From Pirellulales bacterium (GTDB lineage Bacteria; Planctomycetota; Planctomycetia; Pirellulales; JADZDJ01): a DNA stretch of 50,108 nt. The position numbers and the translations under genes were made by a program. Positions 7,043 to 16,953 of the stretch are shown here, piece by piece. Positions within the stretch are counted from its first letter, which is position 1; each line of letters starts with the position of its first letter. The notes beneath the pieces are model-generated. The model did not search any database. It had not been told where the DNA came from and saw only the letters and a list, made by a program, of their open reading frames with translations. Where the stretch lies: assembly GCA_035499655.1 (NCBI GenBank), contig DATJYL010000236.1:1-50108 (forward strand). Reading direction: 5' to 3'.

Positions 7043-9427
7043 CTAGCAGAAGCGTCGCCGCAACAAAAAGAGACCCCCGAAACTCAGCAGGAGAAGGGAA
7101 GACGGCTCGGGGACTCCCAAGCTGCTACCATGACCTGCATTTAACTGAGATAGCAAGGCTTGCATGTCAGCATAGCTAACGGCGCCGTCGCCGTTGACAT
7201 CGCCGATGTCGAGCAGATCTGCGGGGGTCAAGCGATTATTGGTTTCGTAATAGTTCAGATCAGCCAGTGCCGCCAGCATGGGGGCGATGTCTGCCGCGTC
7301 GACATGATGGTCCAGATTAAAATCTCCGGCGCCGTACTTGGTGACGACGCCTGTCAGCGTGAGGGTTAACGGAGTGGCCTGAGCCACGGCTCCGGGAAGC
7401 GATGCGTAATCAGACAGCCCCAAGGAATAAGTGGCGGAGAAATTTCCAATGTTGGTAGTGTTCAGATCGGCCTGAAATCCCAGATTGCCGTTGGCCGCAA
7501 GATTATGAAACGTGGAAAGTGTGGTCGAAAGCGCGCCGGTATCGCCGCTTCCGAGAACGCTGTTGAGATCTAATCCGGCGGTAAAGCCCGCGGTGGTGAC
7601 CAAGTTGTATAGATTGAATGGCGTTTGGTGGACGCCGGTCGATTGACCAAACGAACCCAAGTTGATGGTGATCGAGTCGGTATCTTGCGTGCTGCTAAAA
7701 CTTGCATCGGCATGATTGAGCACGGTGGCGGAATAACCGACGCTGAGGGAGGAATACGTTCCTTCGCCACTCAAGCCGGCGCCGCCGTTTTCCGCCGTGG
7801 TGACGGCCAGTGAAAGCGAGCCAGACTTATTTCCGACTGTATTCAACATTCCGCCCAGGCTGCGGCTGGAGGTCGATGAAGCGGAGTTGAACAAGGCTGC
7901 AGAGCCCGTGATTTGCATGCCATTGGCATCGGTGGATGAAGTGCCGGCCACATTGACGCGGGTATAGGAGTTGTCGTCGCCCGTGGTGGTGAGATTGAAC
8001 GAATTGCTGACGTTTGCTCCCACAACGACGCTGCCGAAGTTGACGTTCGACTCACTGGGGGTTACCGAGCGTTTGCTGAGCACCGCGCCGGAAATGTTAA
8101 TGGTGTCGTTGGCGTCGGCGGAACCGTGGCCGGCGCCGGAGGTAGTGAGATCGGAATTGTGAAGCGTCACGATGCCACTTTTCAGTCCGTTGGTGGCGGT
8201 CGAGGCGTTCAATCCGACGGTAATGGTGCGGCTTTGCGTGCCGAAATCGATTCCTTGGCCGACACCGGCGGTAAGGTTGGTTGACCCACCGGCATTTGTG
8301 ACGGCGTTTCCGGAGGTGGTAAGGTCAAAGGTTGTCGGATCTGCGCCGGTTTTGTTGAAAGCCACATTACTGGCGCCAAATGTGCCATTCACCATAATGC
8401 GTCCCAAGCTCACCGTGGCGGTGGACGAGCCATCAGAACCTACCGTGTCATTTCCCACCGATAATTGCGAATTGTTTACAATGTTGCCGCTAACTTTGTC
8501 GGTACCGAAAATCGCCCAGACGTATTCGGGATGGTCAATATAAGGGTTGCGATTCCCCTGGTAATACGACGGGTTCAGGGCGCTGCTGTAAACGTATTCG
8601 TTTAACCGCCGCTCGTAATTGTCGACGCCGTCCTCATAAACCCAATGCAGCAAAGCATCGAGATCGCCCATTTGATACGTGGACAGGGATGTGCCGCTGA
8701 CAATCGAGAGATTATTCGTCGACGGAGTGCCTGATCCATCGTAGTAACGGGTGGCCATGTAGAACATGGAACGAGCGATATCGCCTTTGTCTTCGTCGCC
8801 TGGAAAAAAGTATGAGGGTTGATTGTTATACGTGCCGGAAGAGGTGCTGAGGCCGTAACCATCGTTGCTGCGGCCGGAATTGACACTTGAGTCGCAAGGC
8901 TTGAGTTCGAACTCATCGGTGCCGGCGTTCTTTGACGATTCGCTGACACTGACGCCCAGGAGCGATTGGGGCCACAAATGCTCTCGATTCCAGGTTACGC
9001 CGCCGGAAACCCAAACCCCGGGAACGTCATCGTCCGTGTAAATGCGAATCAAGTCGCCGGTGTTGTTGGGATCCTGACAGAGAATCGGCAGGTAATTTTT
9101 TGCATCGCCATAACTCCGGGCTACGAACCCAGCGCTGATGATATTGTGAAGATTCATGCGCAAGGTGGCGCCGGTTCCAGTGGCGGCGTTGTAATAGCTT
9201 GCCGGGGGGTCGTAGGCTGAGTTGTTCGGCGCTTCGTAGCCAAAGCCGGCAGCCAGCGCGGAACGATAGCTTAAAAGCAAGCCGGCTGCGAAAACAACCG
9301 CCGCGAGCCATCGGCGCAATCCCGAAAGACGCGCGGCGAGTTGATGCAATGTGTCAGTGATTTTGTGCGCGAGTGGACGAAGCAAATTCAGTGGTGTCGT
9401 TTGATCCGAAGTTGACTTCCACGCCAT
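7043..9427 (-). CDS. Secreted EndA-type endonuclease I with dockerin and PEP-CTERM anchor
   Basis: A 794-residue multidomain exported protein. A hydrophobic stretch near residues 38-60 (RWLAAVVFAAGLLLSYRSALA) is a signal peptide placed late, so a start downstream of ATG 9427 is possible. Residues about 65-320 match bacterial endonuclease I (His-Me finger family), with the catalytic-site motif NREHLWPQS. Residues about 325-680 are beta-rich repeats like those of autotransporter or choice-of-anchor proteins. A dockerin type I pair follows (NFDLDHHVDAADI and DVNGDGAVSYADM). The end is a PEP-CTERM signal (VPEPSSLLLLSFGGLFLLRRR). It would cut extracellular DNA at or near the cell surface. It lies about 5 kb from the broken comEC gene. 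Confidence 0.9.
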   Translation of the reverse strand: MAWKSTSDQTTPLNLLRPLAHKITDTLHQLAARLSGLRRWLAAVVFAAGLLLSYRSALAAGFGYEAPNNSAYDPPASYYNAATGTGATLRMNLHNIISAGFVARSYGDAKNYLPILCQDPNNTGDLIRIYTDDDVPGVWVSGGVTWNREHLWPQSLLGVSVSESSKNAGTDEFELKPCDSSVNSGRSNDGYGLSTSSGTYNNQPSYFFPGDEDKGDIARSMFYMATRYYDGSGTPSTNNLSIVSGTSLSTYQMGDLDALLHWVYEDGVDNYERRLNEYVYSSALNPSYYQGNRNPYIDHPEYVWAIFGTDKVSGNIVNNSQLSVGNDTVGSDGSSTATVSLGRIMVNGTFGASNVAFNKTGADPTTFDLTTSGNAVTNAGGSTNLTAGVGQGIDFGTQSRTITVGLNASTATNGLKSGIVTLHNSDLTTSGAGHGSADANDTINISGAVLSKRSVTPSESNVNFGSVVVGANVSNSFNLTTTGDDNSYTRVNVAGTSSTDANGMQITGSAALFNSASSTSSRSLGGMLNTVGNKSGSLSLAVTTAENGGAGLSGEGTYSSLSVGYSATVLNHADASFSSTQDTDSITINLGSFGQSTGVHQTPFNLYNLVTTAGFTAGLDLNSVLGSGDTGALSTTLSTFHNLAANGNLGFQADLNTTNIGNFSATYSLGLSDYASLPGAVAQATPLTLTLTGVVTKYGAGDFNLDHHVDAADIAPMLAALADLNYYETNNRLTPADLLDIGDVNGDGAVSYADMQALLSQLNAGHGSSLGVPEPSSLLLLSFGGLFLLRRRFC

Positions 9428-9595
9428 GCCTTTGATCCTTACTGATTTTGGTCAAAGTGCCATCTTAACTGACGCCTTAACTTTTGGCGCGTTCGTTTTT
9501 TGGTGCTTCGTTTTTCCTGTACCCTGATAGGGGGAATGAGAAGCGGCAGGGGTTCCCCCGAATGGGTAGGAGAACAGACTGGAAACGCAGATTGT

Positions 9596-10747
9596 ATGGC
9601 ATACAATCGTGTTTTGCTGGTTGATTTCTCATCGAGTTCTAACCGGGGCGTAATTGTGGCGAACCAACTTTCGGCTTTGCAAAATCAGTCGGCGCCTAAT
9701 TTCGAAAACGCGCCGGTGCTAAATCCCGCGCAACTGGGGGGCATTGAAACATCGGTGCTCGATAACGGACCGGGCCGTGGCGTGCGCATTGCCTGGGTCA
9801 ATACCGGCGGTGGCTTGCGATACAAAGTGGTCGTTGACCGGGGGCTGGATATTGCCGACGCGGAGTTTTTTGGACAATCGCTAACGTGGCATTCGCTGAC
9901 TGGCATTACGGCTCCCACGGCGGCGTATGACCAGGGATTGGATTGGCTGTGGAGCTTTTACGGCGGCCTGGTGGTCAGTTGCGGGCCGTTGAATACCGGT
10001 GCGCCGTTTACGGAAGACGGAAAATCGTACGGGCTGCACGGCACGCACTCCAACACGGCGGCGATTGTGGAATCGATCGTGAATCCTGATCCGCTGCGCG
10101 GACAGTTGGAAATGAGCATTGCCGGGCTCATTCGGACGGCGCGCGTGTTTGGGCCGAACATCGAATTGCGGCGAACAATAACCAGCCGGCTGGGCGTGCC
10201 GGCGATTCACATTTCCGATGAATTTACCAACCGCGATAATCAGCGATTACCGCTGGCGTGGCTGCTGCACATCAATTTTGGTTATCCGCTGTTGGAGCCT
10301 GGGGCCAGTACGTATTGTTATCGTGGAGTGGTGAAAGCGATTCGGGGGGAAGATTGGTTTCGGCCGAATGTAGATTACAAAGCCGCTCCGCCGCCCATGG
10401 ATGCTCACTGTGGGACGGGAGAGTTTTGTGCTTACGTTGATCCGGAAGTCGATGCGAGTGGGCAAGTGATTTCGGGCTTGGTGAACCGAACGCGCGGCTT
10501 TGGGGTGAAAATTGAACATTTGCGGCACGATTATCAACGGTTAGCCAACTGGCAGCATTGGGGCCCGGGCGGTTCGTACATGGGCGCCTTGGAACCGACG
10601 AATGCCGGCGTGGAAGGGCGACCGAAGGACGCCCAGCGCGGTTGGCTGCAGTATTTGGAGCCTGGCGAATCGCGCACGCTGCAATGCACCATTTCGGCCA
10701 CGAACGATCAGACCGAGCTGCAGCGGTTGCTGGCGTTGAACGGGTGA
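9596..10747 (+). CDS. DUF4432 family (aldose-1-epimerase-like) protein
   Basis: A protein of about 383 residues matching the DUF4432 family, which has the galactose-mutarotase beta-sandwich fold and probably binds or isomerises a sugar. Family-like segments include VVVDRGLDIADAEFFGQSL, SFYGGLVVSCGPLNTGAP, YGLHGTHSN, HISDEFTNRD and HINFGYPLLEPG; the conserved His, Asp and Glu residues expected of mutarotase folds are present. The start is uncertain: the frame is open from 9500, ATG 9596 is the first plausible start, and GTG 9656 has a better-spaced ggggcg. No operon partner is visible, since both flanking genes are on the other strand. Confidence 0.82.
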   Translation: MAYNRVLLVDFSSSSNRGVIVANQLSALQNQSAPNFENAPVLNPAQLGGIETSVLDNGPGRGVRIAWVNTGGGLRYKVVVDRGLDIADAEFFGQSLTWHSLTGITAPTAAYDQGLDWLWSFYGGLVVSCGPLNTGAPFTEDGKSYGLHGTHSNTAAIVESIVNPDPLRGQLEMSIAGLIRTARVFGPNIELRRTITSRLGVPAIHISDEFTNRDNQRLPLAWLLHINFGYPLLEPGASTYCYRGVVKAIRGEDWFRPNVDYKAAPPPMDAHCGTGEFCAYVDPEVDASGQVISGLVNRTRGFGVKIEHLRHDYQRLANWQHWGPGGSYMGALEPTNAGVEGRPKDAQRGWLQYLEPGESRTLQCTISATNDQTELQRLLALNG

Positions 10748-10885
10748 GTGGGCGGTGGCCGGTGGTGAGTGGTCAGTTGTTGGCGGCGACGGCGGACGGT
10801 GGCTGAGCGTCTTTTTGCGCGATTGTTTTGGGGCGCGATGTGCAAAAGTCGGGCAAGTTTCTGCACTTTTCTCGAAGGAGATGCT

Positions 10886-11893
10886 TTACTCTGGCTTTTG
10901 CCAGGCGGGGACTTTGTGGACGACGTTCCAGGCGAGGCCGAGTTTTTCCAGGGCGCAAATGGAATAGTAGGTGAGATCGATTTCCCACCATTTGTGGCCG
11001 TGGCGGGCCATGCGCTGGTAGGCGTGATGGTTGTTGTGCCAGCCTTCGCCCCAGCCCAGCAGGCCGACCCACCAGAGGTTTTTGCTGTCGTCGGTGGTTT
11101 CGTAATTGCGGTAACCCCAGATGTGCGTGGCGGAATTGACGAACCAAGTGATGTGGTAGACCCAGACCATGCGGACGAACATGCCCCACACGACAAACGA
11201 CCAGGCGGTGTAGGAATCCCAGAAAGCGTAACCGATGGTCCATAGCGCGCCGGCCAGCACAAAGAACCAAGCCAAAAATGTTTTGTCGAGAAAGCGGATG
11301 ACCGGGTCTTTCACCAGGTCGGGTGCATAATGCTGGCCCATTTCGTCGTGCCATTTGCGGCCGAAGTTGGGCATGAACCAGAGCATGTGGCTCCAGAGTC
11401 CGCCATCGCGCGGCGAGTGCGGGTCGCCCTCTTTATCGCTGTGGGCGTGATGCTTGCGATGGTTGGCCACCCAGATGACGGCCGAGCCTTCGCCAGCCAA
11501 GCCGCCGAGGAAAGCGATCAGCCATTTCACGGGTCGATAGGTTTGAAAACTGCCGTGCGTGAGCAGGCGGTGGTAGCCCAAGCAAATACCAATGCCGCCG
11601 GTGAGCCAGTAGAGGCCGAGGAACAGGCCGACGGCTTTCCAAGTGAAGAAGAAAGGTGCGGCCAGCGCGCCGGCGTGAACGATGGCGAACCAAATGACGG
11701 TGCCCCAATCGACGCCGCCCTGCCAGGGATCGACGGGTTGGAGCGGTTTGGATGGGCGACGAGGGGCGAGGGGCGAGGGGTGCGAGGTGAGGGATGAGTG
11801 GCGATCGGCAATGGGTGGATCGGCGAGCGTGGAAGAAGTGGAAGAAGCAGTATTGAGTAAGCTGGCGCTTCCGGTGGGTTCCAACAGCGACAT
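10886..11893 (-). CDS. Acyl-CoA / fatty-acid desaturase
   Basis: A 335-residue integral membrane di-iron desaturase that introduces a double bond into fatty acyl chains. All three histidine boxes are present: HRLLTH, HRKHHAH and HNNHHAY. Hydrophobic segments lie between them (for example AIVHAGALAAPFFFTWKAVGLFLGLYWL and LAWFFVLAGALWTIGYAF). The first 50 residues are low complexity, and the part encoded at 11755-11800 comes from a 'gaggggcgaggggcgag' word repeat, so the true start may be internal, although ATG 11893 fits the frame. The gene is monocistronic on the minus strand. Confidence 0.92.
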   Translation of the reverse strand: MSLLEPTGSASLLNTASSTSSTLADPPIADRHSSLTSHPSPLAPRRPSKPLQPVDPWQGGVDWGTVIWFAIVHAGALAAPFFFTWKAVGLFLGLYWLTGGIGICLGYHRLLTHGSFQTYRPVKWLIAFLGGLAGEGSAVIWVANHRKHHAHSDKEGDPHSPRDGGLWSHMLWFMPNFGRKWHDEMGQHYAPDLVKDPVIRFLDKTFLAWFFVLAGALWTIGYAFWDSYTAWSFVVWGMFVRMVWVYHITWFVNSATHIWGYRNYETTDDSKNLWWVGLLGWGEGWHNNHHAYQRMARHGHKWWEIDLTYYSICALEKLGLAWNVVHKVPAWQKPE

Positions 11894-12308
11894 GAAAATC
11901 TCCCTATATGTCCACGAGTGATTGGATTTGTGATTGGCTTGCAGAGTTAGACCGGCAATTAATGCCGGTCGTCACATTGTGCTGCAGTCGGCGAACGGAT
12001 TCGCCTCCTACAAACATCGTCGTGATTGTAGGGATTTCGCGATTTTCGAGTGTCATGGGAGCGCACGGCGATTGTAAAAATTGGGTAAAAGCCGGCGAAG
12101 CGGCCCAAAACAACCGGAAAACAAGGATTGATTTACCGCCGTGAGAACGCGGGACCCGGAGAGATTGGCCGCAAATGAACGCGAATACACGAGAATAAGG
12201 CAAATGTTTTTAGTGGAACTACGACTCTCCCGACAGACACAGTCGGGCTAGTGATCCAACCACTGATTAGCATTCATTCGCGTTTATTCGTGGCGATTTA
12301 TGCTGGCT
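11894..12308. other. Intergenic region without a gene
   Basis: This 415-bp spacer lies between the desaturase start and the S9 peptidase stop. I see no coding frame with a ribosome site. It holds an 'aacgcgaat' word pair (about 12176-12190 and, inverted, 12274-12292) and a small hairpin CCCGAC...GTCGGG (about 12229-12247). Confidence 0.6.
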
Positions 12309-14612
12309 TCAATTCGTCGCTTTGACTTCGGCGGGTTTGTCGGCGGCGGTGGGCTTGTCGTCCGCAGGCTTATCGTCGGCCGGAGGCTTGGGCATGGCGG
12401 CGAGGGCGGCGGGGAGGCCTGGGACATCGTCGGCGCCGGTGGGAACAGTGATGGTTGAGCCCTCGAAAGCCGTGCCGATGGGCTCGTAGCGGCCACCCAG
12501 GATTTTCGCCAGAAACGCTTCCGAAACGGCGTTAAACGCCATTTCGTTTTCGGGGCGCGCAAAACCGTGCCCTTCGTCGGGGAACAGGACATAAGTGACG
12601 GGGATATTTTTATCCTGCATGGCTTTGACCATTTGCTCCGCCTCGCGCACGTTTACGCGCGGATCGTGTTGGCCCTGGCCGATGAGCAGCGGCTTCTTGA
12701 TTTGATCGACCTTGGACAGCGGCGAGCGCTGCCAGAGAAATTTTTTGCCTTCCTCGGTCGTGAAATCGCCGATGCGGTTTTTCAAATCTTCGATGGCCGG
12801 TTCCCAATACTTGGGAATACTTTGGACCAGCGTGTTGAGATTCGAGGGACCCACTTCGTCGATGCCGCAGGCGAACACATCGGGCGTGAATGTCAGACCG
12901 ACCAGCGTGGCATAACCGCCGTAACTGCCGCCGATGATGGCGATTTTATCGGGCTGGGCAATTTTTTCATTGACGGCCCAATTGACGGCGTCGAGCAAAT
13001 CGGTGTGCATTTTTCCAGCCCATTCGCGGTTGCCGGCGTTGAAGAATTTTTTGCCGAAGCCCGTCGAGCCGCGGTAGTTCACGCTCAGCACGGCGTAACC
13101 GCGATTGGCCCACAATTGATGCTCGGGATTCATGCCCCAATCGTCGCGCGCATTGGGGCCGCCATGCACGTCCAGCAGCATCGGCACCGGATGGTCGGGC
13201 CGGCCGGTATGATTGGGATCGGTTCCTGGCGGCAGGGTGAGATAAGCCACCATGTTCAGGCCGTCGCGGCTGGGAATGATGACCGAGTGCATTTTTTGCA
13301 GCGGCAAATCGGCCAGCTCGGGACGGATGGCGAAGATGAATTTGGGCTGCTTGGTGTCGCGGTCGTAAAAGTAATAGCGCACGGGGCCATCGTCGGGCAA
13401 AATTCCGAGCAGCCATTTGCGATCGTCCAGGGTAGTGCTCACGATTTTAATGTCGCCGTCGCCCAATTGCTTGAGGCGGTTAAAATCGTCCTCCACTTCC
13501 TTATCGAAGAATTGCCACTTGGTCCGATCGTACGTGGTCGCCACGCCTTGAATGGTGTTTTCCGTGGGGTGAGACATCACGCCGTCGATTTCGCCCAACG
13601 TGCCGGCGGCAATGACTTTCTCTTCTCCGGTTTTCAGATTCATGCTTTTCAGCACGCCGGTGTCATTGCCGCGGCTGTCGATCATGTACAACACGTCGCC
13701 GGTTTTGTCGAACCCGGAAAGGCTGGTGGTTTCGTTGTCTTCCTTGCCGACTTTCAAAAAATCTTTCCAACCGCCGTTGCCATCGGGCTGCTGGTACAAC
13801 GTGCCGCCGTCGGGAGTCATTTTTTCGGCAAACCGGACTTTATCATCTTCGTCGAGCACGAAGCCGGCGAAATCGGGATTTTGCTGCAGTAGTTTTTTTT
13901 CGCCGGTGTTGATGTTCACGAGATACAAATCGTGATAGCGCGGATCGCGGTCGTTCAGACCGATGACAATTTCCTCCGGGCGCCGCCAACTGACGGCTTC
14001 GATTTCGGCCCGCACTTTTTTCTTTTCCCCCTTTTCATCGACGGCATTGGCGGGGTCCAAGGGGGTAATATCTTTCACATCGCCGGTTTCTAAGTTAACG
14101 GCGAAGACGTGAAAGTTTTCGTCTCCCTTGTCGTCCATGGCATACAGGATGTGCTTGTCGTCGAAGGCCCAAAAGTAGCCTTCGATGGGACGTGCGGTTT
14201 CGTGAGTCACCGGCTTGGCGGCGTCGGGGTTGTCCATTGGCCCGACAAAAACATTGAGAACGCCGTCGCCATCACTGTTTTTCACCGGCGCCAAATAGGC
14301 CAGCCGTTTGGCGTCGTGGCTCATGCGGGCCATGGCTTTGTCAGGGTTGCCGAACAGCACGTCGCGGGGAATAAGGGGCGCGACCTGATCGAGCGGATGG
14401 GGCTGGGCGGAGGTAGTTATATCGGCGGATGCTTTATCGGATGAAGTTGGAGCGATAGCTTTGTCCGGCGATGCTGGGGCGGCATTTTTGTCTTGTGGAG
14501 GAGCTTCCTGATTTGGAGAACAGCCCGTCACTTGCCCGATGAAAATGGCGGCAACCAGGAGGGCGCCATAACTGCATAACTGCCGCACACGAGAATTTGC
14601 GAGAACCATCAT
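12309..14612 (-). CDS. S9 family peptidase (prolyl oligopeptidase), lipoprotein
   Basis: A serine peptidase of about 767 residues. The start is set at ATG 14612, because an aaaggag site lies 9 bases upstream and the protein then begins with a lipoprotein signal (VAAIFIGQVTGC, lipobox cysteine). The middle region is a seven-bladed-propeller-like WD/TolB segment (for example KRLAYLAPVKNSDGDG, YLVNINTGEKKLL). The C-terminal alpha/beta hydrolase has the nucleophile motif GGSYGGYA, the acid in GQGQHDPRV and the histidine in PDEGHGF. It would clip oligopeptides, probably at the cell envelope. The end is an Ala/Lys/Asp/Pro-rich tail (KPADDKPTAADKPAEVKATN). Monocistronic; divergent from comEC, about 280 bp away. 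Confidence 0.92.
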   Translation of the reverse strand: MMVLANSRVRQLCSYGALLVAAIFIGQVTGCSPNQEAPPQDKNAAPASPDKAIAPTSSDKASADITTSAQPHPLDQVAPLIPRDVLFGNPDKAMARMSHDAKRLAYLAPVKNSDGDGVLNVFVGPMDNPDAAKPVTHETARPIEGYFWAFDDKHILYAMDDKGDENFHVFAVNLETGDVKDITPLDPANAVDEKGEKKKVRAEIEAVSWRRPEEIVIGLNDRDPRYHDLYLVNINTGEKKLLQQNPDFAGFVLDEDDKVRFAEKMTPDGGTLYQQPDGNGGWKDFLKVGKEDNETTSLSGFDKTGDVLYMIDSRGNDTGVLKSMNLKTGEEKVIAAGTLGEIDGVMSHPTENTIQGVATTYDRTKWQFFDKEVEDDFNRLKQLGDGDIKIVSTTLDDRKWLLGILPDDGPVRYYFYDRDTKQPKFIFAIRPELADLPLQKMHSVIIPSRDGLNMVAYLTLPPGTDPNHTGRPDHPVPMLLDVHGGPNARDDWGMNPEHQLWANRGYAVLSVNYRGSTGFGKKFFNAGNREWAGKMHTDLLDAVNWAVNEKIAQPDKIAIIGGSYGGYATLVGLTFTPDVFACGIDEVGPSNLNTLVQSIPKYWEPAIEDLKNRIGDFTTEEGKKFLWQRSPLSKVDQIKKPLLIGQGQHDPRVNVREAEQMVKAMQDKNIPVTYVLFPDEGHGFARPENEMAFNAVSEAFLAKILGGRYEPIGTAFEGSTITVPTGADDVPGLPAALAAMPKPPADDKPADDKPTAADKPAEVKATN

Positions 14613-14889
14613 CGCTGAGAACTCCTTTGAAAAATCCGGCCCGATCCGCTCTGCTTGCTGCTTGTGAAGGCCCTCCCTGGGACCGACCAACATAGCCGAT
14701 GGCGATGGCGTTCGCCAAGGCGAAGTGCGCGCAATCTTTCCGTTCGATAGGAGAGCGTATAAGTTCCATACGTGCTGGGTAAGAGCTGGGTTTGCAGTGT
14801 GGCGTGGTGAGGTGGGACTTTTTGCGATAGGGCGGCAGTGGCGGCAGAAATGATTCCCTTACCCCGTCAAACGTGGTAGATTCGCTGCC

Positions 14890-15948
14890 ATGAGCACGCC
14901 GCTGGTTGCATTGCCGAAAGTTCAACCGCGTAATTTGCCGGCGCCGGTGTCGGGCGTGGTTCCGCAGCGCGACTTGGACGAAGCGCGACCGGCGGCGCAA
15001 TATCTGCCGCTAGTGTTGGTTCTGTGCGCGATGTGCGCGGGAATTGTGGCCGATCGGCTGGTTGGATGGAGCGAATTCATTTCGTTTCCGCTGTGGTGGG
15101 CATTGGCGGGCGCGGCGCTGGCGGCGTGGTGGTGGTTGAGGAATAAGGGGCGCGAACGGCTGGCGAGCGTGGCGGTGCTGTTGGCCGTGGGGGCCGCCGG
15201 GGGCGCATGGCATCACGAACAGTGGAACTTATTCGGCGCCGATGAGTTGGGCTTGGTCACCACCGAAACGCCGCAACCGGTGTGTGTGGAAGTGGACGTT
15301 GTTGGCACGCCGGAAAGTATTCCGGCTCCGCAATTTGATCCGCTGCGATCTCTACCAGCAGGCTTGCAAAGTCGTTGGCTGGCAGATGTGGTGGGATTGC
15401 GGGACGGTGCGCAATGGCGACAGGCATCGGGGCGGGCAGAATTTTCGTTGGAAGGCGAATTGCACGACGTGCATGCCGGCGATCGGCTGCGGATATTCGG
15501 CCAACTGGAAGCGCCGCTGCCGGCGGGGAATCCGGGGGAGTTCGACACGGCGTTGTACGAGCGCTCCAAGCGCGAACTGAGCATGATTCGTGTGAAAAAG
15601 CCCGAATGCGTAAGCGTGGTGGCGCACAGTTCGATGTGGAGCCCGACGCGGTGGATCGACCAGGCTCGGCAATTTGGCGACCGGATGCTGTGGGGTTATT
15701 TATCGCGGGAGCGGGCTGGAATGGCGGCGGCGGTGCTGTTGGGTCAGCGCGAGCAGGTCGATCAGGAAACGAACGAGGCGTTTTTGGAAACGGGGACGAT
15801 TCATATTTTGTGCATTGCCGGTTTGCACGTGGGAATTTTGGCGTGGGTGTTGTTTGCGGTCTTCAGCACCGGGTGGCTGTCGCGGCGGACTTCACTGCTG
15901 GGCGTGATGCTGGTCACCGGCGCTTACATGCTGCTGACGATGGCCCAG
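14890..15948 (+). pseudogene. comEC: comEC, 5' fragment (interrupted by element A)
   Basis: The first 353 codons of a ComEC/Rec2 DNA-uptake channel. ComEC carries single-stranded DNA across the inner membrane during natural transformation. This part holds N-terminal membrane segments (YLPLVLVLCAMCAGIVADRL, LWWALAGAALAAWWWL), the soluble DUF4131/OB-like region, and the start of the competence domain with the hallmark ILCIAGLHVGILAW. The frame is intact up to the target duplication TGGCCCAG (15941-15948). There it runs into element A and stops about 14 codons later at 15990. Joined to 20737-22050 and 26323-26520, it gives an uninterrupted 856-residue ComEC. Any product of this piece alone would lack most of the channel, so it is called a gene fragment. 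Confidence 0.95.
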
Positions 15949-15974
15949 GGCACTGTACCTCTAAACCCACACAG
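15949..15974. repeat. Element A left terminal inverted repeat
   Basis: Matches the reverse complement of 20703-20728 at 21 of 26 positions by my alignment, including the outer 11 bases and an inner block ACACAG. The 8-bp target duplication TGGCCCAG lies immediately outside it. Confidence 0.92.
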
Positions 15975-16020
15975 CCATTCTAACACTTGAAGGCCGGCGC
16001 GCCAGTCTTAAACTAGCGGA

Positions 16021-16626
16021 ATGGATGCGTTTGAACTTCTCCGCAAGCAAGCCGCCCAAAAGCGCGATGCCCACGTTAAGGCCGCGCGTGCTGAATTCTG
16101 GCGGACTGTCGTAGCAATAAAAGCCCTGCGCCAGCGGCTCGACAGCAACGCCCCCAAGCCCCCTGTGCCGAACCCCAAATCGCTGATGGTTCTACTGCGG
16201 GAAAACATTCCGCATGATCGGTTGTTTTCTGCGGCAGACGCGATTGCGCTAATGGCCGATGCGGACCCGGAGCGGCGTATCCGCTTTCGCACCATCAGGC
16301 CCTACTTGGAACGGCTCGAAAAAAAGGGCATCGTTCACAAGATACGTCGTGGCACCCAAGGGGTGTTTTGGGCCGCTGCTGATTATGCGGGGCCGCTGGA
16401 CCTATCTAGCACGCGGTTCATAACCGAAGTAGCGGCGGAAGCCCTGCACAAATTCGGACCGCTCACAAGCCTAGAGCTGGTTGTGGCGCTGCGGGCGGGT
16501 GGTTATCGAACCGACGCTCCGGCGCGGGCACTACTGAATAATGTTGCTACGTCACTGAGGCGCAATCGGCTGTTTCGGAAGGACGGCAAACGGTGGTCTC
16601 TCAAATCTGCTCTCGCTTCGCCTTAA
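16021..16626 (+). CDS. Coiled-coil / double winged-helix protein of element A
   Basis: A 201-residue protein of unknown function. Residues 1-45 are a charged helix, probably a coiled coil (MDAFELLRKQAAQKRDAHV). Residues about 55-110 look like a winged helix (LFSAADAIALMADADPERR ... YLERLEKKGIVHKI). Residues about 130-197 look like a second one, resembling HARE-HTH domains (LTSLELVVALRAGGYRT ... SLRRNRLFRKDGKRWSL). A homologue with the same three-part layout is encoded in element B at 25655-26239. The start codon lies 72 bp inside the left terminus and the gene reads inward. Two DNA-binding-like domains next to a transposon end suggest a role in end recognition or in silencing the termini; this is inference only. 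The 3' end overlaps the convergent gene at 16601 by 26 bp. Confidence 0.78.
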   Translation: MDAFELLRKQAAQKRDAHVKAARAEFWRTVVAIKALRQRLDSNAPKPPVPNPKSLMVLLRENIPHDRLFSAADAIALMADADPERRIRFRTIRPYLERLEKKGIVHKIRRGTQGVFWAAADYAGPLDLSSTRFITEVAAEALHKFGPLTSLELVVALRAGGYRTDAPARALLNNVATSLRRNRLFRKDGKRWSLKSALASP

Positions 16627-16876
16627 CGTCGGCCAGTTTGCGGCCGGTTATCTTCGCAATCTCCGCGTCAGTAAAGTTGCGGAACAATCCAAGTTCGGTC
16701 GGTCCCCATTTGCCCGGCATCCTTACTTGTCGCGTCCAAGAGGCGATTCCCAGCTTGCGGCGCTTGAGAGCGACCGACTGATGCGAAACACCAAGTTTCT
16801 TGGCAATCACGCTGTCCGACATCGTGCCTAGCAGGGCGATTTCGGGGGCGGTCCAATGGTGATGGCCGGGGTGCAT
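16601..16876 (-). CDS. Small Myb/SANT-like HTH protein (element A cargo)
   Basis: A 91-residue protein made of two tandem helix-turn-helix units. The first is WTAPEIALLGTMSDSVIAKK followed by LGVSHQSVALKRRKLGI; the second is KWGPTELGLFRNFTDAEIAK followed by ITGRKLADVKAKREQI. The W-x-x-x-E-x-x-L-L-G pattern is like that of Myb/SANT-type HTH proteins common in planctomycetes and phages. I chose ATG 16876, preceded by a G-rich run, over an upstream ATG at 16933, which would add a tail of low-complexity sequence. It is convergent with and overlaps the winged-helix gene. Probably DNA-binding; no target known. Confidence 0.6.
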   Translation of the reverse strand: MHPGHHHWTAPEIALLGTMSDSVIAKKLGVSHQSVALKRRKLGIASWTRQVRMPGKWGPTELGLFRNFTDAEIAKITGRKLADVKAKREQI

Positions 16877-16953
16877 CCCCCCATTGTAACGCGGGGGCAG
16901 CAGAAACGTGTATAATGCTGGCCCCCCCCCCAAATAATGGCAAATTTAACCAC

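Noticed and set aside
12567-13892. A 441-codon plus-strand frame opposite the S9 peptidase gene
   Set aside because: It is antisense to a gene with clear catalytic motifs, has unusual His/Gly/Val composition and no domain; high GC produces such shadow frames.
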